Source of the DNA: Phoronis australis
Lineage: Eukaryota; Phoronida; Phoronidae
Assembly: GCA_002633005.1 (NCBI GenBank)
Contig: NMRA01000198.1
Coordinates: forward strand, 544,137-608,136
DNA length: 64,000 nucleotides
Direction of reading: 5' to 3'
Shown: positions 42,701 to 49,200 of the stretch, in pieces
Layout of the letters: each line of letters begins with the position of its first letter
Numbering within the stretch: position 1 is the stretch's first letter
The notes under the pieces: model-generated
Databases searched by the model: none
What the model saw: only the letters and a program-made list of their open reading frames with translations
What the model was told of the DNA's origin: nothing
Translations under genes and position numbers: made by a program

Positions 42701-44806
42701 ATCAGAAGGTGCTATTCGATTTTCTTTTTTTTCAACCACCTAATCAAAGCAAAATCCAGCTTTGAGTACATTTGCAACCCAAAGGTCAGATTATTACTGA
42801 GTTAAAATCCTCACAGCATGTAATTTTGCCATTCTGAGGTTGTAGCAAAGCAACTAGTGAAGGAGTGTAGATTTCACAAACAGCTCTCACTGCTGCTTGC
42901 CAAAAGAACGATGTCTAGCTCAAACTGGAAGTCAAGCTTATGACCTTGCAGATGTGTGACTGATGCCTTAAATGACTAGGTCACCTCTCATGACAAAAGA
43001 TACCTTCACTAGATCTTTTCATTATAGCAGGCCATTTCAGATTTTCAAAATCAATTTGTTATTCTCAGTAACAATGTAGTTAATGTTTGAAATCAAAATC
43101 TGTATGTTATCATAGATATTGAATACAAAAATGTTTTATATAATAATATGTCTACTAGATCACAATAACTACAGCAATAATTCAACTCGCAAAAAGTTGA
43201 GCTATGTTTGCATGTCACCAACAGCCAGGCGTATTTTGATCATAGAATAACATGCGCAGACTCCAAGTTGACCAACCTTTTTCTTTGGGTGGTGCAAGCA
43301 ATGTGTCAGTGATAGCCAGTAGAAAGCGCAGGAGGACTTCCCAGGTGTCCTTGTTAATTATGGTGGATTCTTGTGCCATCGACTGAACGTTGCGCAACAC
43401 ACGGTGACAGAGTAAGGCTTGTCGCTTCACATGATCAGGCGCTAGCAAGGTATTCAGAAATTTGCAAATTGAATCGTCAAGAGAACTGAAGACAGTTTTG
43501 AATAACAGTAATACACAATATCCATTCATCTTAATGACAATCGCAGAAGTCACGGGAAACACCATTATTTTTTAGTACAATACCACGTCAACAAATAAGA
43601 GCTCGTTTTCTGCCAGTAGTTACATATTATTTTACTTTAATTGTTTTAACAATCTTTTGAATATTTGAATTGCACATCGCACATGAAATGACTAGGAATG
43701 CACCTCAAATTACAGAACAGTACCACCAGAGACAATTTCATAAATAACAGGAAACAAAAAATAGCGACTTAGCAAAGAAGCGTATCCCTGCGATACAGTC
43801 AAAATGTTTTGTATACATCTAAAAACATAAGCCAAAATAAATATCAATTTTCTCACTTGCACTTTGTCGTGGCACAAACAGGTTATACAGATGATGCAGC
43901 ATTGTCTGTGCGTAGGTGTTTGGTTGATCTAAGATTGGCTTGGGTACACACATCTTGGGTGTGGTTAAGGCAGACAGCCATTCACAGTAGATGTGCACAC
44001 AGTCACGGACAGCCTCATTTTCCTGGGAAGTGGTGTTGAATGGCAATGACAGGCCGTAACAGATAACCTGCAAAACCACGACCAAAATACAACATTATTC
44101 TTGTGAGGTAATGTTTGTCACGTGACCAATCAGCATTCTGGTACAGTTGTGAATTGAGCTCTTATGTTGTGAATGCCATCTCAAAAGACAAGGTGAATTA
44201 GGTGGTTCAAGTGTGCTGTGGTAATGACTGGCAGCAGAAAAATGACTAGAACAGTTAGGATAATTGTTAACTATCATATTTTTTTATTCCTTCAAAAATG
44301 CAATATCAACATTTTTGTATTTATAAACTGATATCTTTCTTTAAATTGCTTAGTACTACTATCCAGCACTTCACCCATGCAATTCAGGCCCAAGTTTTAG
44401 ACCTCAGAAATCAAACGTGACTGAAAATTTAAATTCAGTGATTGTTCGAGTACAATTCTGTGAGTGCACTTGAGTAGAGAGATTAGTCTCCAGGCTATGA
44501 CATTTTTGTAGACTTTCTCAAAGCATTTGATACTACTGACTCATCTACTAGAAGTGATACATTTTACACACCAGTTTAAATACAATGTCATTTCAGCTGT
44601 ACCTGCATGGTCCAGTCCACATGCTTGCCACTGGTCAGGTTGCTTGGCTCATTGTTTCCCTGTGGTACACTCAAGCTCTGAGTCAAGTTTCGCACAACTG
44701 AGCATGCTACTTCTTTGCCGACAGTGACGGGAAAGCTGTCAAGTACACTTTCATTGTCCTTGTTTGTTTGTATAAGAGGCTGCAGAGAAACCCATTCTGA
44801 ATACAT
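9605..44806 (-). CDS. RALGAPB: Ral GTPase-activating protein subunit beta (RALGAPB), 30 coding exons
   Basis: The beta subunit pairs with a RALGAPA subunit in the cytosol to switch off RalA/RalB; its human counterpart is 1,494 aa. Minus-strand coding exons, 5' to 3': 44806-44603, 44067-43857, 43441-43277, 41756-41523, 39655-39395, 38563-38417, 37056-36838, 36384-36143, 35315-35173, 34401-34298, 33373-33245, 32832-32728, 32182-32117, 31377-31262, 30971-30726, 29135-29067, 24895-24785, 23996-23819, 22793-22705, 22430-22306, 20471-20298, 19282-19210, 18725-18549, 17508-17370, 16451-16308, 14545-14117, 12952-12677, 11953-11791, 11357-11241, 9737-9605. Phases agree at every junction and the sum is 4,989 nt (1,662 aa plus stop). 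Conserved blocks run the whole length, from MYSEW at the N-terminus to the RapGAP-like region (about residues 1138-1290) and the C-terminus. The start is the ATG at 44804-44806, which matches the vertebrate start. Second copies of exon 4 (40674-40441) and exon 20 (21214-21090) are treated as assembly duplicates. AK7 diverges from it across a short promoter. Confidence 0.95.
10018..10092. repeat. 20-bp tandem repeat, about 3.7 copies
   Basis: Unit CTACGGAACATGACACAGGT, with copies TCTCGGAACATGACACTGGT and CTACGGAACACAAAACTGGT. It lies in the last RALGAPB intron. Confidence 0.9.
10540..10780. repeat. Dispersed repeat family, longest copy
   Basis: Contains in order the blocks seen separately at 7229-7330 and 9040-9165, so the family unit is at least about 240 bases. 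Confidence 0.5.
11241..11357 (-). CDS. RALGAPB: RALGAPB coding exon 29
   Basis: 117 nt. [20 protein letters not shown] and [14 protein letters not shown] match vertebrate [20 protein letters not shown] and TVINICRRKRLESD. The acceptor is CATTTCAG and the donor is GTAAGT. Confidence 0.93.
11791..11953 (-). CDS. RALGAPB: RALGAPB coding exon 28 (with coding minisatellite)
   Basis: 163 nt. [20 protein letters not shown] matches vertebrate [20 protein letters not shown]. Just before it lies a short repeat [20 protein letters not shown] made by a 24-bp DNA repeat. The acceptor is CTGTCCAG, the donor is GTGAGT, and it ends in phase 2. Confidence 0.92.
12677..12952 (-). CDS. RALGAPB: RALGAPB coding exon 27
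   Basis: 276 nt. It ends with [20 protein letters not shown], matching vertebrate [20 protein letters not shown]. Upstream is a Ser-rich linker. The acceptor is CATTTTAG, the donor is GTAAAA, and it ends in phase 1. Confidence 0.92.
12953..14116 (-). other. RALGAPB intron 26
   Basis: About 1.16 kb, A-rich on the plus strand, with no further exon or recognisable element. Confidence 0.7.
14117..14545 (-). CDS. RALGAPB: RALGAPB coding exon 26 (long disordered linker)
   Basis: 429 nt, Ser/Thr/Lys-rich, not alignable with vertebrates, but phases fit both neighbours and it stays open throughout. It contains a duplicated motif, [15 protein letters not shown] and [15 protein letters not shown], each with a basophilic kinase-like R/K-R-x-S site. 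The acceptor is ACCTCTAG and the donor is GTTTGT. Confidence 0.85.
14546..16307 (-). other. RALGAPB intron 25
   Basis: About 1.76 kb. No further exon was found. Paired AGGTCA half-sites occur near 15767-15780. Otherwise ordinary A-rich intron sequence. Confidence 0.6.
16308..16451 (-). CDS. RALGAPB: RALGAPB coding exon 25 (RapGAP-like domain)
   Basis: 144 nt. [20 protein letters not shown] and IVPSLD match vertebrate [20 protein letters not shown] and VVPSPV. The acceptor is ATTCCAG, the donor is GTAACT, and it ends in phase 1. Confidence 0.92.
17370..17508 (-). CDS. RALGAPB: RALGAPB coding exon 24 (RapGAP-like domain)
   Basis: 139 nt. [20 protein letters not shown] and [11 protein letters not shown] match vertebrate [20 protein letters not shown] and [11 protein letters not shown]. 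The acceptor is TTCCGTAG. The donor A|GTTTGT is weak, but it is the only one giving the phase exon 25 needs. Confidence 0.87.
18181..18474. repeat. 40-bp minisatellite, about 7 copies
   Basis: Each unit reads ATGACAGACCATCAGAGTAC followed by CATGAACGACAGGTCCTGTG, with a few changes per copy. It lies in the RALGAPB intron just after exon 23. Confidence 0.93.
18549..18725 (-). CDS. RALGAPB: RALGAPB coding exon 23 (RapGAP-like domain)
   Basis: 177 nt, phase 0 to 0. [11 protein letters not shown] and [20 protein letters not shown] match vertebrate PPHLIALDST and [20 protein letters not shown]. The acceptor is CTTTTCAG and the donor is GTGTGT. A 40-bp minisatellite starts just past the donor side. 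Confidence 0.93.
19210..19282 (-). CDS. RALGAPB: RALGAPB coding exon 22 (small)
   Basis: 73 nt. [20 protein letters not shown] is almost identical to vertebrate [20 protein letters not shown]. The acceptor is ACTTTCAG and the donor is GTGCTT. It restores the phase between exons 21 and 23. The exon is easy to miss because it is short. Confidence 0.92.
20298..20471 (-). CDS. RALGAPB: RALGAPB coding exon 21
   Basis: 174 nt. [24 protein letters not shown] and [11 protein letters not shown] follow vertebrate DLSIPDLHEIV, GMAQQIAYE and FPDPVTDCKPP. The acceptor is GTTTGTAG, the donor is GTACAA, and it ends in phase 2. Confidence 0.93.
20768..20980. mobile_element. Foldback (long inverted repeat) element
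   Basis: Two arms of about 98 bases, near 90 percent complementary, around the loop ACAGACTGC at 20867-20875. TACAATCTTTACGTG before and TACAATCTTTATGTG after may be target-site copies or chance. The same insertion is at about 21984-22195 in the duplicated block. Confidence 0.75.
21090..21214 (-). CDS. RALGAPB: RALGAPB exon 20, second copy (probable assembly duplicate)
   Basis: Differs from 22306-22430 at one synonymous site that I could see. Splice sites are intact. It lies on the other side of the single N at 21751, inside a repeated block of about 835 bases. Confidence 0.85.
21751..21751. other. Assembly gap (single N)
   Basis: The sequence to its right repeats the block that begins at 20535, so this is a contig join with unmerged overlap. 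Confidence 0.9.
21984..22195. mobile_element. Foldback element, copy in duplicated block B
   Basis: The allelic or duplicated version of the element at 20768-20980, with the same arms and loop. Confidence 0.75.
22306..22430 (-). CDS. RALGAPB: RALGAPB coding exon 20 (5'-proximal copy)
   Basis: 125 nt, phase 0 to 2. [16 protein letters not shown] matches vertebrate HRPFPEEVDKIPFVKA. The acceptor is TTTTCTAG and the donor is GTGAGT. A second copy lies at 21090-21214. Since 125 is not a multiple of three, including both would break the frame. Confidence 0.93.
22705..22793 (-). CDS. RALGAPB: RALGAPB coding exon 19
   Basis: 89 nt. [20 protein letters not shown] aligns with vertebrate [20 protein letters not shown]. 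The acceptor is ATTTTGTAG and the donor is GTCAGT. Confidence 0.92.
23819..23996 (-). CDS. RALGAPB: RALGAPB coding exon 18
   Basis: 178 nt. [20 protein letters not shown] and [18 protein letters not shown] match vertebrate [20 protein letters not shown] and FRYFVLDNSVILAMLEQP. The acceptor is CTTCTCCAG, the donor is GTTGGT, and it ends in phase 1. Confidence 0.94.
24785..24895 (-). CDS. RALGAPB: RALGAPB coding exon 17
   Basis: 111 nt, phase 0 to 0. [20 protein letters not shown] is nearly identical to vertebrate [20 protein letters not shown]. The acceptor is GTCGCCAG and the donor is GTAGGT. Confidence 0.94.
25240..25400. repeat. Degenerate tandem repeat, unit near ATTGGCAATCCATAACAACG
   Basis: Five to six imperfect copies of a 22-base unit in RALGAPB intron 16. 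Confidence 0.7.
26810..27560. repeat. Degenerate array of about 150-bp units
   Basis: Anchor phrases recur at 26908 (AATAAATTGCCACTTGGGG), 27056 (AATAACCACCAGGGGGAG), 27232 (AAATAGCCAGCAGGGAGG) and 27375 (AATAAATTACCACTAGTGG), with similar text between them. It looks like an old satellite or repeat-element array. Confidence 0.55.
29067..29135 (-). CDS. RALGAPB: RALGAPB putative cassette exon 16
   Basis: 69 nt, phase 0 to 0, encoding [18 protein letters not shown] and five more residues. The acceptor is AACTTTCAG and the donor is GTATTT. I see no counterpart in vertebrate RALGAPB. Because it is symmetrical it can be included or skipped without changing frame, so it may be an alternative exon or a chance open stretch. 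Confidence 0.5.
30332..30454. repeat. 53-bp tandem duplication
   Basis: TGTACATGGCTTTTGGATCA and TGTACATGGCTTTTGGACCA begin two adjacent, nearly identical units, followed by the start of a third. Confidence 0.85.
30726..30971 (-). CDS. RALGAPB: RALGAPB coding exon 15
   Basis: 246 nt. [20 protein letters not shown] and [15 protein letters not shown] are nearly identical to the vertebrate protein. The acceptor is TTGCTGCAG and the donor is GTAATG. Phase is 0 on both sides. Confidence 0.94.
31262..31377 (-). CDS. RALGAPB: RALGAPB coding exon 14
   Basis: 116 nt. [20 protein letters not shown] and EVLCGLAK resemble vertebrate [20 protein letters not shown] and ELLSGLAK. The acceptor is AAGACACAG, the donor is GTGCAG, and it ends in phase 0. 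Confidence 0.9.
32117..32182 (-). CDS. RALGAPB: RALGAPB coding exon 13 (short linker exon)
   Basis: 66 nt, phase 1 to 1. [20 protein letters not shown] is not conserved in sequence but sits where vertebrates have a variable linker, and its phases join both neighbours. The acceptor is TTTGTTAG and the donor is GTAAGT. Confidence 0.75.
32728..32832 (-). CDS. RALGAPB: RALGAPB coding exon 12
   Basis: 105 nt. [18 protein letters not shown] aligns with vertebrate AMLNIVQDSALLEAIG, then a Ser/Thr-rich linker. The acceptor is CACCCACAG and the donor is GTGAGA. Phase is 1 on both sides. Confidence 0.88.
33245..33373 (-). CDS. RALGAPB: RALGAPB coding exon 11
   Basis: 129 nt. [20 protein letters not shown] followed by [11 protein letters not shown] matches vertebrate [20 protein letters not shown] then ETDPNNTQMIL. 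The acceptor is GTACTACAG and the donor is GTGTGT. Confidence 0.92.
33483..33573. mobile_element. Short element with GGGGAGATAACT inverted ends
   Basis: GGGGAGATAACTT at the left and AGTTATCTCCCC at the right, about 65 bases apart. GGGGAGATAACT ends are, to my recollection, common in molluscan short repeats. It lies in a RALGAPB intron. Confidence 0.5.
34298..34401 (-). CDS. RALGAPB: RALGAPB coding exon 10
   Basis: 104 nt. [20 protein letters not shown] matches vertebrate [20 protein letters not shown]. The acceptor is CTTTTCAG, the donor is GTAATC, and it ends in phase 1. Confidence 0.92.
35173..35315 (-). CDS. RALGAPB: RALGAPB coding exon 9
   Basis: 143 nt, phase 0 to 2. [20 protein letters not shown] and [18 protein letters not shown] parallel vertebrate VILNSPPLFCCDLKGIDVV and ISALETILPD. 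The acceptor is TTGTTGTAG and the donor is GTAAGT. Confidence 0.9.
35980..36120 (-). repeat. Two decayed copies of the RALGAPB exon 8 3' end
   Basis: On the plus strand TACAGGGTGATGTAAA recurs at about 36020 and 36100 and in exon 8 at about 36165. The surrounding bases, including the splice-donor region, also match. The middle copy has a stop codon in the exon frame. Confidence 0.8.
36143..36384 (-). CDS. RALGAPB: RALGAPB coding exon 8
   Basis: 242 nt. [20 protein letters not shown] and [16 protein letters not shown] are nearly invariant in the family. The acceptor is CATCACAG and the donor GAG|GTATGC. The 3' end of this exon, donor region included, recurs twice in the downstream intron (about 35980-36120). 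Confidence 0.93.
36838..37056 (-). CDS. RALGAPB: RALGAPB coding exon 7
   Basis: 219 nt. [20 protein letters not shown] matches the vertebrate [20 protein letters not shown] block. The acceptor is ATGTTTTAG and the donor is GTAAGT. No counterpart of the vertebrate FIQILLSYKSS stretch was found between this exon and the next. Confidence 0.92.
37107..37207. mobile_element. Short inverted-repeat element (MITE-like), copy 2
   Basis: Left end ATAGTCACTTACAGGGGCCC, right end AGTGACTAT, inner arms TATTTTGAGAACCAGTTT and AAACTGGTTCTCAAAAT. It lies in RALGAPB intron 6, about 50 bases upstream (in sense) of exon 7. Confidence 0.65.
38417..38563 (-). CDS. RALGAPB: RALGAPB coding exon 6 (Ser/Thr/Pro-rich linker)
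   Basis: 147 nt. A low-complexity linker with [19 protein letters not shown] and the conserved [12 protein letters not shown] (vertebrate NRRHRAVTVNKA). The acceptor is CCTGGCCAG and the donor is GTAAGA. Confidence 0.9.
39395..39655 (-). CDS. RALGAPB: RALGAPB coding exon 5
   Basis: 261 nt. Contains [24 protein letters not shown], and [20 protein letters not shown], all close to vertebrate RALGAPB. The acceptor is TTTTCCAG, the donor is GTATGC, and it ends in phase 1. Confidence 0.93.
39931..40324. other. 394-bp segment present in only one copy of the duplicated block
   Basis: Bounded by CCATATACT on the left and TTCTTTTTAAAAC on the right, which are joined directly in the other copy near 41406. 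It contains a 31-bp tandem pair (GACCACTTGTCTCATCATCA). If the copies are alleles this is an insertion/deletion polymorphism. Confidence 0.75.
40441..40674 (-). CDS. RALGAPB: RALGAPB exon 4, second copy (probable assembly duplicate)
   Basis: Encodes the same 78 residues as 41523-41756; every difference I saw in the exon is synonymous. Splice sites are intact. It lies on the other side of the single N at 41287 from its twin, which suggests allelic copies placed in tandem. Confidence 0.85.
41035..41286. other. Contig-end sequence before the N at 41287
   Basis: About 250 bases that follow the first copy of the exon-4 block but have no match after the second copy. Probably an alternative allele or a mis-assembled contig end. 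Confidence 0.5.
41287..41287. other. Assembly gap (single N)
   Basis: The sequence to its right restarts the block that begins at 39812. Confidence 0.9.
41288..42120. repeat. Duplicated block around RALGAPB exon 4, copy B
   Basis: Begins directly after the N at 41287. Differs from copy A by scattered substitutions and lacks the 394-base segment. Confidence 0.92.
41523..41756 (-). CDS. RALGAPB: RALGAPB coding exon 4 (copy nearer the 5' end)
   Basis: 234 nt, phase 1 to 1, 78 codons. It encodes [20 protein letters not shown] through [17 protein letters not shown]. The acceptor is TGTTACAG and the donor is GTAAGT. A near-identical copy lies at 40441-40674. The phase alone would allow both to splice in frame, but an N lies between them. 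Confidence 0.93.
42122..43276 (-). other. RALGAPB intron 3
   Basis: About 1.15 kb. I see no exon and no clear repeat apart from T-runs near 42350-42370. Confidence 0.6.
43277..43441 (-). CDS. RALGAPB: RALGAPB coding exon 3
   Basis: 165 nt, phase 1 to 1. It encodes [14 protein letters not shown] and the conserved [20 protein letters not shown]. The acceptor is CTTGCTAG and the donor is GTTGGT. Confidence 0.93.
43857..44067 (-). CDS. RALGAPB: RALGAPB coding exon 2
   Basis: 211 nt, from [11 protein letters not shown] to [11 protein letters not shown]. The acceptor is TTTTGCAG, the donor is GTGAGA, and it ends in phase 1. ICYGL and LFVPRQ are conserved with vertebrates. Confidence 0.93.
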
Positions 44807-44841
44807 CTTGTTACATGCTAATGTGCACCAGTGCTAATGAC
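44603..44841 (-). CDS. RALGAPB: RALGAPB exon with start codon (coding 44806-44603)
   Basis: The acceptor TTTTTCAG precedes 44841, then 35 nt of 5' UTR lead to the ATG at 44804-44806. 68 codons from [13 protein letters not shown] to HVDWTMQ; the donor is gtacag. Vertebrate RALGAPB starts with the same MYSEW. Confidence 0.92.
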
Positions 44842-45984
44842 CTGAAAAATGAATGCGTTTTAATGAGATCAGTTTGTGGTAATTCAGATGTGTCCAAGAT
44901 AAACTTGAACAGAAGCAGTCACAAAAGCCAAAGGAAGCATGGGGACTACTCATGACTCAAATGATTCCCTATGAAAATAGTCAAAGAATAGTAAGAACCA
45001 TATTACTTCTGGCAAAAATGGGAGTCATTGATACTGTTGGGCCCAGGGTTTAATCTTTGTACTCATAATCAAGCTCAAGAATGTTTTTGACAACTTCTGT
45101 TTTAGTTTTGCACACTCAAGCTAAATGTCCATTATTCTGAGCTATTATTCTGGTTTATGTGGATTACTGTCTAATTACAGTTTGCACTTGATGATCCCAG
45201 GATTAAAGCACCGAAACATAAGAAAAATTATTTTACTGTAAGTTCCAGAAGTTGTGACTTTTCATCTTGTTAGTTATGAACCTGAATGAGTAATGTCCAA
45301 GTCTAAGAATATATAATGTAACAAACTACTGTTATAATACTAAATAAAATTTGTATCTACTAAAAAAAACAAGAATATACATTTCACATCTCATTTCTTT
45401 GATACCTTCTATACACTTGAGGATATATTTATAACAATAAAACTTCAATAGTTTATCCTGTCTGAATAGGTCTTAGACAAGGCATAATTTGTCTAAAGTT
45501 TCCATCTCACAGAGTCAGTTGGGATGGGCATCCTTTGATGTATGCAAGCTAGAGCTCTGACAAGAAGAACCGAATAATTCAGACGTTATTCTGTTGTCGC
45601 CTGGTTTTCAAAATCCAAGATCACAACATGCTAACAGTGCCGAACCCCTCCACTGTCTCAGACTTAGTGACACAGCGGACACTAAATGATCAGTCACTGA
45701 CTTACGCTCGACATTTCAAATCAAAGACAAAGTGAACACTACCCTTGTGAACCACAGGCCCCGTTAATCAGACGCTCGCATGATACTATAATAAATATAT
45801 ATATTAGTACATAAGTCATAACGGCGAGCGACTGATGATGGGAGTGCCTGTGGGCTGTGACTATGTGTTGTGAACAGTCGCGGAAAAACATGACAAACGT
45901 AAAAATGCTGTACATGATTAGGATAGGTTGGCTTGAAAATGGTTGGCATGTCGAAAATAAGTGTTCGTGCACACTCTGACTTAC

Positions 45985-46168
45985 AATGCAATGACAACAC
46001 AAAAGTGGTTTGTTGTCAATGTTGATGAATCCTGCAACTCTACGTCTCCATCGTTTTTACTTTATCCGCATGATGGCGGTAGTGGAACTTCCTCTTCAAT
46101 CCCGAAAAATTTCCGTTGATTTCCGGAATGTCACGTGACTTGCTTAGCGACAGCAGAAAGCAACCAAG
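45985..46168. promoter_or_regulatory. Head-to-head promoter of RALGAPB (-) and AK7 (+)
   Basis: A minus-strand splice donor GTAAGT at 45979-45984 marks a likely noncoding first exon of RALGAPB, and the AK7 ATG is at 46169. Between them lie ATGATGGCGG (YY1-like), TTTCCGGAA (ETS-like), TCACGTGAC (E-box) and ACTTGCTTAGCGAC at 46138-46151, which fits 12 of 14 positions of the RFX X-box consensus as I recall it. No TATA box is seen. Confidence 0.65.
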
Positions 46169-46246
46169 ATGTCGGACACAGAGAGAGCTCGTAAACGCAT
46201 GTTTATAAATCATGTAGATCAGTACGAAGGCAAAAATTTAGCAAAG
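46169..46246 (+). CDS. AK7: AK7 exon 1
   Basis: 26 codons, [20 protein letters not shown] to NLAK. The donor is GTAATT. It aligns with RVFINLLDSY of human AK7. Confidence 0.9.
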
Positions 46247-49200
46247 GTAATTAGCCACCGTACGACAAATTAACAACTGATATGTTCTCAAAATAGTCCA
46301 ACTTATATTTTCTACCCTCAGTCCTTATGTTTACGTGACGGTTTTGCATTGCAAAGGAGAAATGGCTGCCGCGGATCCTGACGGTTACTAGATAGTCAGT
46401 AGGTTTCTACCGTCTCAACTTGTCCAGTTGAGACGGTGGAACTGTCAAGACTGGAGTGAGAGGGTTTAAATCAAGGACAACCTTTTACCAACTTCTTGTT
46501 TGAATATTGTATGTTGCCACGTCATTTTGATGAGTTAAAGATGAGTGGTGTTCTGTATTGCAGTTCAAACTATTTGAAAGCCCTCCTTACCTCTATGTTT
46601 TGTGTAATTCATAATGACATTTACATTGCCAAAAATTTACGATAAAATCGTGAATCATGATGGCTACCTCGCTGTCACTGAATCAGTGTCGGCAGTGAAG
46701 TGGTTAGTATCTTTGGCTTTGCAGGTCATGTTTGTAATTGATGTTTCATGAACCGATCAAATGCACTTTCACTTACAAACCACAATATTGATGAGATTTT
46801 CCATAACTCAGTTACCAGTAAACAATGCAGCAACCACTCAACGTTGGACTATATTGTCAGATTCGTCAAGAACAGTCTTTAAATAACAGAAATTCAGAAA
46901 TTCACCTCCCCCCGCCAGTAATATTTTAGTATATTCACGGTATTACTGGCCCTGTCAGTGTATTGAAATCACAAGTCATGATACACCTGGCCTTGGGTTT
47001 GCTCCATTAATGATTGTTTAAATATAGTATTAGTTTGCAAGCACTTTTAATTGCTCACAATTATGGGTGGCTTTAACGGTAAGACACATGCACACTATCG
47101 TGATTTATATCTGTTAAAACTTTGCAAGCTTTTGGCTTGACCTTGGCACTGCATGAGACTTATATTAAACATTACCAGATGATTACTTTTTTGCAGAATA
47201 GGAATATGCCCCTTACAAATATTTTAAGTGTTATTTTTTAATTCAAGTTATGTTAATTGAAGGCACATAACAGCCAAATTTCAGACATAATGTAGAATTG
47301 TCGTGAGGACTTGACAGGAACCTCAGGGGTCTCACACTCAACTGATTTATCCAAATTATTTTAAAAACGCTTTGCCCAGTCACACATTGTGTGTCATAAA
47401 AGAGATAAGCATACCTGCAGCTGACTGAGCAAGTAGAACTACTCTCGTTATCACATTGGTGTAGACTCACAGTTGAACTGTAGTTTTCTGTTGACCCCAG
47501 ACCATCCGGAGTTGCAACATATACCAACTCCAGACGGTCTCTCACGACGATGAAGTGTGCTTCTTTTGCAGTCAGAGATGGTCTCCCTAATCTCCAACAG
47601 CCACACATATCATAGACTTGTAATTGGCTTTCCTTTGTTGTCATCTCCTGGGAAATAGTTAAATCATGTGTGGTTTCTTTTTCAGTATCTGTCCCAGTGT
47701 GTGGTCGGAGCGTCCCTTGAGGATGTTGAAGAAGAAGAGGAAGAGGCCAGATCCGATGATGAGGGGGCGCCACTGGCACCCAAGGAAGGCTGTTTTGAGA
47801 TTTTTGGAACCGTAAAAGATAAAACCAGTCCTAAACCGGATTTTGTGAAAGAAATTATCAACGTGAGTAAACTTAGGCTTAGTGTAACTATTGAAGGACA
47901 AGGCAAGGCAAAATGACATTAATGTAATTCTTTCGTCTTGTAGATTTTGTATCTCCACATGTTGTTGTTTTGCTTTGTATAATTTTGTGTTTTTAATACG
48001 TATTATTATCGTTATAATAATTAAATGTTCAATTCAAGACTCTTTGTTGCACAAAAATACTGTCTGGCTTAAACCGTTATCCTCTAATATATGTTAAAAT
48101 ATAGACAATTGCTATATGGTATATATTAGGAATTACAATATTTATTTGAAATTTCAGTATGAAACAAAAGAACAGTTGTACGAGCAGATGGTGGAGTGCG
48201 ACATTATAGTGTATGACATAACTGAAGACCCGGACCAAATTGATGATGCCACGTGGGCAGTTTCAGGTGTGTTTGACGGAACATATTATCATTGTACAAA
48301 GCTCATCTGGTACACTTACTTCCCAGTGCTACAGTTGCCTCTAAGTGCTTTTGAGTGCAAGTCTTGTCATTATGGCCTGGTTCTTGTATCTTGAACTCTG
48401 CGTCGTAATGCCTTCCTGTGAATTTGTATGTTTTGTGTGACATAAAATTGTATCGGACATTATTGAGCTGAGACGGAAGTCACTTAACTCGGAGGGGTGT
48501 AAATATGCGATAAGATGTTCGGAATTGCTCGCTGTAGTTGCACTTCTATGTAAGGTTTTGCAACACCAGCAACGTACTCTTGGTTACTGAGCAATTTTTT
48601 TTTAATTCTTAAATTGACAACTCACAAAGACTTCTGCTCCATAGACATTGACCTACTGATATCAAGAACATCAAGTAGTTGAATTAACCTTTTTGAAACT
48701 ATTTGTCATTCATGTCCACTTTGTATATGTGTAGCCTTAATGTAAAATCCATACTTTAAGCTGTATTAACATGATTAGTGAAATATGCTTCAATTTGTCC
48801 CTCTTCTGTCCTTGCAGAGTTGCATTCGGACCTTGACAAGGTAGAGAACCAGAAGATTTTCATTCTCATATCTTCAGTCATGACCTGGGCACGCAGTAAA
48901 CCACTTGACCCCGTAAGTATGAGTCGAACAGCTAGGTTAAAGGTCATGTTACTGATTCAACAGGATGGTATTAGGCTGATAATTATTCAACATGAAATCA
49001 TGCAGCTTATATCTTGTTTGATATCCAACTTTAAGTAAAGGATTTGAGCTCCAGTATGTGGGAGTAACATTGCGACATGTACACAAGTGACAAAGCATTG
49101 TTAAGTTTTCTTTCACTCTATCAGAAGAACATGCCTTTGATTGTGTGAGAGAAATGACACGAAACTTGTCAACTGTTAGCAACTGACCTTACTTGCACCA

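Noticed and set aside
45739-46002. Minus-strand frames of 78-87 aa near the shared promoter
   Set aside because: Lie in the probable noncoding first exon and first intron of RALGAPB. No similarity, and the known start MYSEW is downstream.
47243-47779. 178-aa minus-strand frame overlapping AK7 exon 2
   Set aside because: Antisense shadow of a conserved AK7 exon plus intron; no similarity to a known protein.
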